Source: Tetranychus cinnabarinus
Taxonomy: Eukaryota; Arthropoda; Arachnida; Trombidiformes; Tetranychidae
Assembly (NCBI GenBank): GCA_022266195.1
Contig: WHVY01000001.1
Coordinates: 1,488,001-1,552,000, forward strand
Length of the DNA: 64,000 bases
Reading direction: 5' to 3'
Shown piece after piece: positions 37,469 to 49,104 of this stretch. Position numbers and translations under genes: made by a program. Under the pieces are notes generated by a model. It saw only the letters and a program-made list of their open reading frames with translations. It was not told where the DNA came from and made no database searches. Position 1 is the first letter of the stretch; each line of letters opens with the position of its first letter.

Positions 37469-39370
37469 TGTGTATCAAAGTTGACCTATGTTTTGCGATG
37501 AATAATTGAGATGATAATTTGAAGGGTATCAATAATAAGAGCAACAATCCAGTTGAGAAGACGATTTTTTCAAAACCGAAGAGTTGATCAACAAAATGTA
37601 AAACACCAATTTGATGAATCAACAAAGACACATGTAATCCAGTTAATAATCCGTTGAAATTGTTTCACTTTAAAGTTATGATATTTGTTGGGCACAAAAT
37701 CAACAGCAGCACTGTAATAGAAACGAAAGAATTCAAAAAGAAAGAAAGAAATGGAAGAAAAGTTTTGCTTTCTCACCGATCAAATATTTTAGCCTCTTTC
37801 GTCGCAAGGTAACTTAACAAATGTGAGCAACAAAAATGTCTTACAAAGTCAATGCTCAAAATTCATTAACAAAACGGGAAAAATTGTTGCCTCAGTTTTG
37901 CCTCTTTTATCGCCATCTGTATTATGCTAAAGTCACTAAGACGAAATTTAACATTGAATAATTTTACATAAAACTTGATGATTGTGATCTGATAATACTA
38001 ACTAAAGATCTAGTCTACAAACTAAATCTAATAAATAATCAAATTTGTAGATATTTCATGAATCAGACTCGTTGTTCAACGAAAATTTATCAAGATGAAA
38101 TAGATTAGTGAAGTTGATTTTGTTTAGAGTCATAATCATTCCAATTTTTGATTGAATTTTGCTGAAATCTATTTGCTAATTGAAAATGTTTAAAGAATAG
38201 CCCCAAACAACAATCTAGTTAATCTTTCAAGACAGGGCTGCAATTACGATAGCCAATGGTAACAGGGACTTAAACAGTTTACTTTTCGATTTAAACCGAT
38301 TCTGTTTTAAACAGTTTAAAAAATTGGTGCTAATTTAAAAGTTGAACAGATATTTCGTCCATTCACTGTTTTGACCCATCACCCAACAGTTGTATCCAAT
38401 TGTCTTACAAACAGTTTCAGTGTCTACTGACATCATTTAGTTATCATCATACAATGGCTACAATGAGTTTCACCAAAATCCTGAGAAATCAGTTCAAGTA
38501 AGTAATATTAGCCTAAACTGGCCAAGTTTTATTGATAAAATAATCACAACACAAGATTGAATTTACTCAGTAACCAGTTGCGATATTTTTGTTTCTAACC
38601 GTTAAATTAACACTTACACTTGATAGTTAACCAAATTCAAGGTGAATATCATCTGATAAATTTATGATGCGTATTGTGCTTAATAATCTAAGGTCGAGAT
38701 TATACGATTAACAATTAGATAATATTCATGTTGCAATCAATTTACTCCAGATTTAACCAGATCTTATTGCTATAAATGTTTCATTTCTTCTAATTTTTAT
38801 TTCTGTTTCATTCATTTCAGGTTTCTCAAACGTGAACCCATAATGATTAGACCTCGTAAAATCTACAATTTGGTTCTAGTAACTGATCAGCAAAATAATC
38901 AAGTTTTGTTGGGTTACAAGAAGCGAGGATTCGGAGTCAATAGATGGAATGGCTTTGGTGGTAAAGTCAATATTGGCGAGGACATTGAAATTTCAGTGAA
39001 ACGTGAACTCTACGAGGAATCATCATTAATTGCTCAAGAAATTGTTAAAGTTGGCATTTTGTGCTTTGATTCCAATGCTTATTCATGTGTCCATGAAGCT
39101 CATGTTTTCCACGTTCCCAAGTTTTCTGGAAATCCAACAGAATCAGATGAAATGAAACCCAAATGGTTCCCAATCGACTCCATTCCAAGCAATCAGATGT
39201 GGAGTGACTTTCAATATTGGTGGCCTTATTTCAGAAAAGGTCAATTGTTCAGTGCCTTCTTTATGTACCAAGGAATGGACGTTGTCGCTGATCACAAATT
39301 AATCACAGTCAATAATTATCAAAAATTGGAACCAGTGGAGTTACTCGGAAAATCCTTTATTAGACATTCA
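37021..39370. repeat. Segmental duplication, intact copy (unit B)
   Basis: Parent-like copy of unit A at 31388-34640. It contains intron 1 and exon 1 of the Cys-rich gene, the intergenic region and the intact two-exon Nudix gene. A unit-B-only stretch lies at about 37986-38140 and 38205-38430. Confidence 0.9.
37469..38453. promoter_or_regulatory. Head-to-head intergenic region between the Cys-rich gene and NUDT1
   Basis: About 985 bases separate the two divergent start codons, so both promoters must lie here. TTTCAGTGTC at about 38415 resembles an arthropod initiator (TCAGT) 30-40 bases upstream of the Nudix ATG. The duplicate unit A carried this whole region with it. No other site is assigned. 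Confidence 0.45.
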
Positions 39371-39403
39371 CCTTTTTTGCCAACTCTTACTGCACCTCAT
39401 TGA
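38454..39403 (+). CDS. NUDT1: MTH1/NUDT1-like oxidised purine nucleoside triphosphatase
   Basis: Predicted to hydrolyse oxidised purine nucleotides such as 8-oxo-dGTP to the monophosphate, cleaning the nucleotide pool. Exons 38454-38497 and 38821-39403 give 208 residues, against about 156 in human MTH1. The core matches the family closely: LLGYKKRGFGVNRWNGFGGK, the Nudix box at 62-84 (GKVNIGE, seven residues, RELYEE), then FHVPKFSGNPTESDEMKPKW and YQGMDVVADHKL. In the box the usual Gly near the end is Ser83 (EESSL); the catalytic Glu residues are kept. The first 22 residues (MATMSFTKILRNQFKFLKRE) are Lys/Arg-rich and could be a mitochondrial presequence. Met23 after the splice would give a cytosolic form of usual start. 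About 30 extra C-terminal residues are unmatched. It is divergent from the Cys-rich gene upstream and has a damaged copy at 34130. Confidence 0.92.
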
Positions 39404-40285
39404 TATTGCTTCAAAAATTGCTTTTCATCTAGAATCATATCTAATTCACCTTGATATCTTTTATACATTAATATCAAACCTGTACAAGAGCCTAGTGCTT
39501 TCATGATTCATGATTTATACCTTTTTACTGACATTAAAATTACAATTGATTCTGAATCGATATTTTCCAAATCATTCACTTGATGGCGTTAGCATCTCAT
39601 CTGTTGATTTTTGTTCGTTCATCTTCTTCTCATCTTCTTGTCATCTTTGAGCTCTCTTTTTACTTTCTTTTTCTCTCTCTAATACAGTTGAACGTTATTG
39701 CTAAATTAAGCATCTTCTCTCTCTTTCTCTCTCTCTCTGTGCTCGAATTAATTTATTCACGCTTAAACAAGACTACCAGAGCAAAAAGGGACCAATATTG
39801 TGTACAAATTCACTGTGTAACATCAACGTGATTCAATCTAATTTTGCCGCTTCTTTTACATCTCTTCTTCATCTTTAAGCGACACTTTTTTCTCATTTTT
39901 TTGGTCAATCTTCTGCTAACTAGCATTTGTAAATCGTTGTCACCATCATCAACATCACAATCCTCTGCAACCAATCACCAATCTAGTCATCATTTGTCTC
40001 CAGTTTGGTAAACTGTTTTCAGTTTTTCACCAATCATTTCTTTTTTCTCTGTGCTTTACATTTGACTCGTCATTTATTGTTAACTAATTGAATATGATTT
40101 ACAACCAGCAACAGGATACTTGTGTTGAACCATCTGACCATCAGTACAGCAATCTTTGCCTTTTCATGGTGGAAATTTTGCCTGTTAAATTGGATTGAAG
40201 TTATTTGACTACATTTAATTTCTCATCTATACAAACACATTCAACCCTTTTCTTGAATAATATTATTTGTTGTTCCCATTGAATC
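39404..40285. other. Intergenic region with CT repeats, probable NDNF promoter/5' UTR
   Basis: No coding exon is supported. Dense CT tracts at about 39665-39740 (CTCTCTTTCTCTCTCTCTCT) could bind GAGA-factor-like proteins upstream of the NDNF-like gene. The 83-codon open frame at 39580 is a product of these tracts. Confidence 0.45.
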
Positions 40286-43200
40286 ATGTTTCACCAACCA
40301 TCTTACTTTCATTGCATTTGTTTCATTATTATTTCATCTTCCATATTGTTTGTGATTAGTTCAAGTCAACATACTCAGACATCATTTTCAAGATTAACTG
40401 AATCCACAGGTAAACTCACAACTCATGTCAAAAGGTTGAGGACCAAATCATTGCATAATGGCACCTTAAATAGGCCCAAATTTTTCATACCAACTAATTT
40501 ACCATTGAATAAAGAAATTAAAATCTACATTTTCAATGAAGAGGTTAAAAGGTAAGAGCAACAAAAATGGAAATTAAGATTGCAAACTCATTGTTTTCTT
40601 GTTTTTAAGGTTTACATTTACAATCAACTCTAAACTTGAGGCTCCATTAACATTAACTGTAACTCCATGCTCTGACCCAATCAAATGGACGTTTGAATTT
40701 GTTGAGGACATCAACGCAAAAGGTAGGACCAACTATCAATCTGAATTGCTAATCTATTCATCTGTGTAAACTAAAACAAATATATTACTTGTTTAGATAA
40801 TTAGCTTATTTAGCCATTCATTTTTGTCTGTCATTAACCCTTCATTGAAATTTCCTGGCAAAATATTTGACGGCCTTTTGAAAAAAACGATGATTGATTA
40901 ACAGAGAAACGTTTAGAAGTACAATAATTGGTTAATTGTTGAAACTGGTCTCGTCTGTTTATTGTCAAAATTTTATTCAACTTGATATTGTGATAATTGG
41001 ATTCTGTTAACCATCAATTAGTAGGCAAAAACATCAATTATCATTTGGTAGTGCAAGCTTAAAATAATTTCAGTATCCAGTTTCCTTGTGATTACATCAA
41101 TTATCTAACATAACTGTCTAATTATTTGAATGTTAGATGATCTTTTCTTTGAAAGTTGAATAATCATTCAGAAAATTATTCATTCCAACTCAAAATGTAT
41201 GTACATGCCAATATTACGAAGCAATATGAGGAAAGTTTTCTCGGTGAAATAATACAATGATTTAATCAAAGCTCATTTAAGTCAACCAGGTCAAATATTC
41301 AATCAATCAGTTAACATTGGTTATTGTGATTTCCTTCCATAATGTGAACATTGTTAATGATTATCTGATGATTGAATCGATGAAGATAAATTGAATCTCT
41401 GTTTATTTATCCATCATTTTAACATGGAAGAAATGAACTTGGATGTGAATCAAGTTTGAGTGGAAACATTCAGGATTAATCTAAGACCTTTTTTTAATAC
41501 GAAAACTCAAACGATTTAAAGCTTGTTTGCCTGAAGGGCTGGACAAAAAAGTAGATTGAAATAAAGTCAAAGTAACGATTGCTGACAAAATCAGAACTCA
41601 TCCAATATCGAAATAGCGTGAATAACCTGAAACTCTTGGATTTGGATTAGTAGTTCAACAACCCTGCACATCAACAGAAACCTACTGTTAATATTTACAA
41701 TTATGTGTGAATATCAACCATTTGAGTTTCTGTGTTATTTCTTACTAGACAATAAAGTATTGTAAAGTTGTAAGAACAAAAAAAAAGCTGAAATAAGCAA
41801 TGAAAAACTAAATAAGTTATTCAAAAATCTTAAAATTCTTGTCATGGCTGCTAATTTACAGAGCGAGTCGACATTCTTGATGGATAATTCGGGTCTGTAA
41901 ATGAGATTTATATTTGTTCAGATGAATGAGCATTTTTATCAAATCTTTTCCATTGTTGCTGATTCTGATTGTTTGCCCTTTTCCTCTCAATGGTCCAAAT
42001 TGTTGTATTGATTCAACTTGTATTCCTGAAGCAATCTTTACATTGGGTTGGATGAAGAAAGCAGTATAATGTAAACTTTATCTTGTGACGGTCAACTTTT
42101 CGTGTGCTCATTTCTTCCATTGTTTTTCAGCTTTTCCATGTTTTCCTCGTTGCTTGATCTTTTCTCAAATGAATCCTTCTTTTGATATTGGACAATATTT
42201 TTGGTTAAATTATTGTAATGTTGAAAGATCCTCCGATTGACTACTTCATTGGTTATGAGAACCTAAAATTGGTAAAAAAGAGGAAAATTAATATCATGTA
42301 ATTCAATGGAGATTAAAGAGTTAAAATATTTGGTTTTGAAATGCAAAGTACATTTTGATTCTCAGCAGTTGTCATCTTTTGATATCGTATTTCATTGATA
42401 TTGATATTGATATTGGGCTAACAAAGATTGAATTGCAGAAAAAGAAATACAAAAAGTTAAATGAGAATCACAAGAATGACTGTGACAATGGGAAAGAAAT
42501 TTGTAAACAACAGCAGAAAATGATGTCTCAATAGGATCGTTGAAATTATAATTGTAAATAAAAGATGTAACAATGAGAGATCGGTTAACAAGTCAACAGT
42601 GAAAGGATTAAGATTAATCCTTTAAGACCTTAAAACTTGACTAAACCTTTGATTTCCAAGTTAGCTTTTTTTCAAATCTCACAAAACTTACAAATGTAAA
42701 CGATTGAAGCAATTTGTATTTGAACAAAAATGTTGGCATTGTACAAGCTCAACTTGTATTATTTGTAAAGGAAATTGTCAGTTTTTTTCCTTAACCTATC
42801 ATTATATCATTAAGATTGAATCATTTGGTCAGCCAAAAACGCTTATAACCATTTACAATAAAAAATAAAACTTGCCATTTGCAATAGCGAAATGTGTGGC
42901 GCAACGGAAATGTTTAAAATGATTTCAATAACAGCATTCGATAGTTGTGATATTGGATATCAGCTGGGAAAATCAGACATTTTTTCTTGGTGAAATTTTC
43001 ATTCCTTGTTCCTCTGCTCCAACCTACATATTAATACAGTAATAACAGTGATTCGTATCTGTATTTATTGGGTTTGTCAGTCTTTTCATCTTCTTATTCT
43101 TCTTCCTTGCCGTTCCATTCTTAAAGGTATCACGCTGTTAGTGGTTTTGTTACAGGCTTAACACATACAAACAATTTAGGCTTGTCCATTCAGCGTAACT

Positions 43201-46200
43201 CAACAAAATGAACCGTGAAACGAGTAAGAAATGTTTGTCACCAGAAAGGAGAGAGATTAGCAAACATTTAGGAACCATACAATCATCAGCAAAATAAATG
43301 GTCGATAAGGATAATCGTTATTTTGGTCAGTGGAATAAAAACTCCACCGCTACGGTTAGACTGTCCAAGTCAAGTCAAGTGAATCCGGGATAATAATTCA
43401 TTTACACATATCTAAACACACAGAGAAATTAACAAAAGTATGGTTAATAGCATTGAATATGTAGAAAAGATCAAGAGTGGTCCTCCCTTGATTGTTCAAG
43501 GAAAACCTTTACATTCAATATTTACCCAAGATATATTAATATATAGAGAGACACAAATGCATGAATATATTTGAATTGTATTCAATGAATGGTAAATGGC
43601 AATAGATTCTGTCAATTGAGAAAGATAATACTTATAATCAGTTAATCGATCTGCTTAGAGTCGATCAGTATGTCCATTTGTTGGCATCATTATCAATTAA
43701 TTGTCAAAACATGAAAAGGCTGTGGTGATTGTGATGATTATTGTGATGATCGTAGAGTGATGATGATTTTCAAAGTTGATATGCACAAATCAAACTAAAC
43801 CCAAAACATCAATAAATTATCGACAAATTGTATTGTCCTCTTGTAACTTGTTGGTGTCACCTTTTGATAATATAAATCAACATTGTTTCTTGTTGTTCCA
43901 TCTAAAGTCTCTTTGTATTGTTAACCAAAAAAGCAAGGCTCAATACTAGTAAGTGGAGATAGAAAACTTGCCAAACTGTCCATTTTGTGTCAATTGTTTG
44001 ATTCAACTGCCATTTCCATTGAGATCGATAGGTAATTTGACCTGTAAGCAAAAAAAAATGGAAAAGGAAATTAGATAAAATATAATAGGGAAATCGAGTT
44101 GAATCAAATCATAAAATCTTCCGATTAAAAACGATGATAGTCGCAATACCAAATAAAAGCCGGAGCAGTCTACATAACCGTTTTAAAGGCCTAACAAAAA
44201 GGTTTCTATTAACCCGAACACTTATTAAAGCAGATGAAATTATCAAATTTAATCAAAATAATATTCACAAATTATTTAGTAGAGCACTGAATTGTTACCA
44301 ACAGATCTTAAAATTTATAATCACTCAGACAATGTGCTTTTTTGAACTCTGACAGTCGAGCTAAATCCACTTCAAGTTACGTGAAATTAGCCTTTGAGGG
44401 AGATTTGTTTTTTAGAGTTTATTTAACATAGGATTGGTTTTGTTTGTATTGATTTTCATAGTTAATTATATTTTTTTATATCATTTTATATCTTTTATTT
44501 TGGTTAACTATTTTCAACATTTGATGTCATTTCTCTCATCATATAAACCTATTTACCTTGATTGAAAGTAGTTTACACTCAATCAGATTGACTAAGTGAT
44601 ATCTTTTTATGTTATCCCAAGATTATGCGACTGTTGAGTATTTTGAATCAACCAAAATAAGATAATCTTCTTCCTCTAATTGGGATAAATCTTTAAAATT
44701 CACTCCAACCAACCTTCAGCATCTTGGAAAGCTATAAAATCACCATCATAATCACTATTATCATCTATTTTTCATCATTAACAGTCATCATCATAAATAC
44801 AAAAAGGCCTCATCTTTGAGTTGCTGATGAATGCCTACAGCGAAGATCATAAATTTAGTGTCAAAATCTAGTGAATCTGTTGAATCCCACTGAATTTTGA
44901 CTTGATTAGTTAATTAAACAATCTCTATACAATATTAAATTCAACCTTGCTCCAATAATCTGTGTTAAATGTTTGCAGAAAAGGATAGATATTGAATTGA
45001 AAGGTACATTTTACCCAATGGAAGCCCATCAATGTGTAATTAAAACCTGAACCTGACCGAGATACCTTCAGTGATATCTGATTTGTTGATTCGTTCAGTT
45101 GATAATTTCAATGACGAAAAAGCAATTAAGGTGCGAAGTAAAATCAAATCTTTCGTCAATAAATTTTCACTGCCTTTCAGTTCATCAAAAAATACAAGAA
45201 AAGGAATGTTAAAAATTACACTTTCCTTCTCACTTCTGGAATCACAGTTTCTCAACCAAGTCACCGAATCACTTGAAACAAGATTGTTAATCAACCTTGA
45301 TAATCAAGCCCAACAACAATTATCAACTGTATTTATACCTCTACCTGATTGTGTAACTTGTCCTATGGTTTTCAGTGTAACATCCATCATTTGAGTCCCA
45401 TGTATCTTCAAACGTCACCCAGGATAATCTGTTAAGATAATATTTGAATTTGTTTCTGCCTTTTTTAGTTACACTTTTTCAATACTAGCTCATGTGATGA
45501 ATGGTTTTCTCAACCATTTCGCATTTTAAGCCCATTTTTGAGCGTATTTATGTGAACATTCCTTTTGTCAAATCTCGACTTGTATTAGCAAAAGTAAAAT
45601 AACCATTCATAAGGTAATTGATGTTAATATTTATGTAGTCAATTGACTTTTTTTGAGCTACATTTTTAGCTTAAATTTGCATGGATGCAAAATGAAGCTC
45701 AAGACTAATCCATGGTCAGAGAAGGTTCAATTTTAGCTTAAATAGGAGTTGCGAACTTGTAATGTTGCCCAAAATAGATTATAACTTATTCACCATTTTA
45801 TTGCTAACATTGCTAACATTGTAATATCTGTTATAACGTTGAAATGTATCATCATCATGATTCTGTTGAATTTTTCATTTTTGACACTTTCTCAACTTTG
45901 TTCAACCTTTGAAAGATGATCTTTTATAAATGATACATTTTTATTTTCTTCACAAATCTAAGATTATGATGATAATCATGATCACTGTACCATTACTTTT
46001 GGACTCTTCTATGAAACTATGTATGAATCTTTTTCAGCATTCATATCTATTCATATTTATACCTCTTTTTTACTCGATATAATCACATCTTATCCCTTTA
46101 TCAATATATAAATTACATGTTTTCTTATTTTCTTTATTTTCTTCTTCTCTTTAGGTTCAGTATACAATTTGATTTGATTCAGTGAAGTTAACTTTCTCCA

Positions 46201-49104
46201 AACTCAATAGGATAGTGATTAATTAAGGAAAAGTCAGAATAAGCAATGATTTTAATGGATGACTTCAGTTGTTTATGGCAAATTTTCATAGGAAATTCAT
46301 GGTTGCACTTCTGAAAGAGAAGACGATTAATGTAAAGACATTGAAAGACAGGCAAATGATGAAAATACATGAACATGATGATCCACAAGGAAGAGCGAGA
46401 AATAATATGAATAATAAACTGATAGAAATGTTAGTGGAACAAAATAAGGAAGAAAAGTGAATTGTAAAATAAGATGAGATTTATGATGATTGAAGTTGAT
46501 TATTTACAACTTGAGTAGTTAAGGAGTTTCCCTTGTAAATCTACATTGAGTCTTGCCATTCTAATCAACTGTAAAACTAGTCAACTTTCTGTTACAACAG
46601 TTAGTCTGGTTAATTGTGATTACATTTTAAAATCAACTGATTTTAAAGCAACAATCAAAATTTGTCAAATCACAATCCTTAAGGGTTAGTTTAGGCTAGA
46701 CAGATATGAGTAAAGACATAATTCAATTTATATTGTTATGTTATATTTGAAAAAAAACGGGAAACCATTGATTCATATTAAAATGATTTACTTTGATTAA
46801 TGTTAATTCACTTAAAAAAGCTAGTCAATTTAAGTGATAATTTATTCAATTCAACAATAACTTGGTAGGTTGTTAATTTACTGTTGGATCATAACAAACT
46901 ACTCTTGTTAACTTGCTAAGCAAACCTTAACCAAAAGTATATTTTTGTTAACCATCAATATAAATCAATTTACAATTATGATGATAATTAATTGCTCTAG
47001 CAAATAAATTCAAACGATGAAGATGGAGTTTCAACAGACTTTGGTGAAAAAAGGTCTTGTTCCATGTAATCATGTTTAGAAAAGTTTGTTGATCATTATT
47101 GGAAGCCTTAATAAACACTAAAGAGGTTTTTTAAGGCCAATCAACTTTAACTGTTGAATGAAAAATTGATAATCTTATAGTGTGTTTGGAGTTTCAAAGT
47201 TTACCTAATTGGAAACAATTAATTTTTACATTTCCCATTAACTATAATCTAATGTATTTTGTTTATCTTTTGCTTTTCCCTTAATAGAACTTGTTAGCAC
47301 CAGAAAACGTCGTCGTCATGGTAAACATAGACAATCGGATGAGGAGAGAGCACGAAGAAAACGGCATCGCCACGACCTTAGACAACTATCCAATGGATCG
47401 CAACAATCAAATTTACTTTTGGCTAAATACAGTGGAATGGAACGGAAAAGCTTTACCGATATTCGTCGTCAATATGCTGGTCAATATGTCATCCAATTGT
47501 CATCCAACAAACGAGCGACGAGTTGTACTTTGATTTTATCTCATTTCAGCCCTCACCCATTGTTACCCATAAATGATTCCCTCTCGGTGGTTTCTTTGAC
47601 TCATTCAAGTGCCACTATCCATTGGGGTCCCTCATTGAGTGAACCTGATTACTCTATCGATTATTATGTGACCATCAATCAAGATCATAATCTTGTATCC
47701 TATTGCGAGTATTTTGAACAGGTTGAAACTCTCATGAAGAATCAATCTTTAAACCATTCGTTAATCAAGTCCAATAAAAGCATTGAAATGTTTACACCAT
47801 GGCCTCCAGTTTTACCCCTCATAGAGGCAACTGAGGACACTGAACTTGAAAATGAAGTCATCACTTCACCGACTACTCCTTTTACCCGTTGGTACGAACG
47901 CACAATGGCCAAAACCTGGGAATCGGAACAGGCAAGGAAAAATTGGACTCAATACAACATTATTCGCCTTGAGCAGGCAAACAAATCAGCAAACTATCAT
48001 CACACTTGGAAATCTCTTAACCCATCAACTCGCTATTTTGTTGATGTGATTGCAATCAACCGAGCAACTAAAGCAACTTCACTTTACAAAGGATTAAATT
48101 TAACAACGAAAGTTCCATACAAAAAATTGTTGATTCCATCTGTAACATTGGATGTTGGTTCTAAAAAGCAAAAGCCAGATTTGATGTGGCCAAAGTTGAC
48201 TAGGATTCGAGATAAACGCTTGACAACTGTGAATCTGTCCAAACAAAATAATTTCACTGAGATATTTTCTTACCGTTATAATGATAGTGATTTCAGTGTA
48301 GGTGGTAATCTTTGGCTGTTTGTTCAAATTTGCTCAACCTCTCATTCAAGCAAGGTTGATGTTACAATTAATGGTGCAGGATTAACCAATGCTGTAATGA
48401 TTAGAGAGACTGGAATAAAAGGGAGTCGAGTAATCAATATCCCAATGGGACTTAAATGGTATAACAGCACGATGAAAAGTTCAACGACGAAAAATAACCA
48501 ACAATTGTTGATTATTTCCCTAACTGGATATGGTAAACTGTCTTTTGATGCCAATTTAATGATCAGCAAAAAACGATCCCATATTCCTGAGCCTCAACTA
48601 CCTCGTGATCGAAGTATTCGTGTTCTTGATCTACTGACAACGTGTAACTCTGTTGAGTTAGCCTGGATTGCATCTCCTGATGACAAGGCTTTGTATTGTT
48701 TATATGCTGCTCCAATTACACCAGATATAACTGAAAAACAGATACACCAAGAGTTAAAAGAGTTACCAGGATATAATCTGAATTCAACTTCATCTGCTCG
48801 GTGTGAATATTTGAAAAATATAAAATCAGTGAAAGGACTGAAGAGCAAAAGTAGTCTCAAAAAGTCAACAAAACCTGCAAGATTCGCTCAATTTTTGGAT
48901 AAATCGCGATATTTTAAACGTTTATATTGTAACCAGTTTCCTCGTTTAACGGATAGTCGTTTAGATCAGGTTATAATGCATACAATACATCATTTGAAGC
49001 CATCAACGGAATACGTTTTCTTGGTCGAAATTTTTAAACCAAAGGGACTAACTTCTTACTACAATCCGATAACAACAGCAACTAAATCAACGGAAATGTG
49101 TTAA
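40286..49104 (+). CDS. nord: NDNF/nord-like secreted protein with FN3 domains
   Basis: Homologue of vertebrate NDNF (neuron-derived neurotrophic factor) and fly nord, secreted extracellular proteins reported to modulate signalling. Exons 40286-40551, 40610-40722 and 47288-49104 join in phase to 731 residues; human NDNF is about 568. An N-terminal signal peptide (hydrophobic 9-26) is followed by a region ending in exon 2 with FTFTINSKLEAPLTLTVTPC and SDPIKWTFEFVEDIN, which matches the NDNF N-terminal pattern. Exon 3 opens with a strongly basic stretch (STRKRRRHGKHRQ, RARRKRHRH) that could be a heparin-binding or furin-type site. Two FN3-like parts follow: about residue 215-400 with a long N-glycosylated insert, and the C-terminal part ending LKPSTEYVFLVEIFKPKG. 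There are many NxS/T sites. The last intron is 6,565 bases. Family call is strong; one-to-one orthology is inferred. Confidence 0.85.
40723..47287 (+). other. Long intron of the NDNF-like gene
   Basis: Donor AAAAG|GTAGGA and acceptor TTAATAG. It contains an ATTGAT microsatellite at about 42388-42416. A 117-codon plus-strand open stretch at 45044-45394 starts without ATG and reads LNLTEIPSVISDLLIRSVDN onward. A 64-codon frame lies at 46269-46460. Neither has a recognised domain. They could be decayed nested sequence, but no splice pairing was found. Confidence 0.6.
45044..45394 (+). other. Open stretch of 117 codons inside the NDNF intron, not recognised
   Basis: The frame is open from 45044 to a TGA at 45392-45394, but its first ATG is at 45207. 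A possible acceptor (CCTTCAG) lies at 45064-45070. Residue composition is not low-complexity (SDLLIRSVDNFNDEKAIKVR, later LSTVFIPLPDCVTCPMVF). It could be a cryptic exon or a relic; chance is possible in an intron this long. Confidence 0.2.

Noticed and set aside
47291..47533. 80-codon frame overlapping the start of NDNF exon 3
   Set aside because: It is in another frame. The spliced frame through the basic stretch continues the gene in phase.
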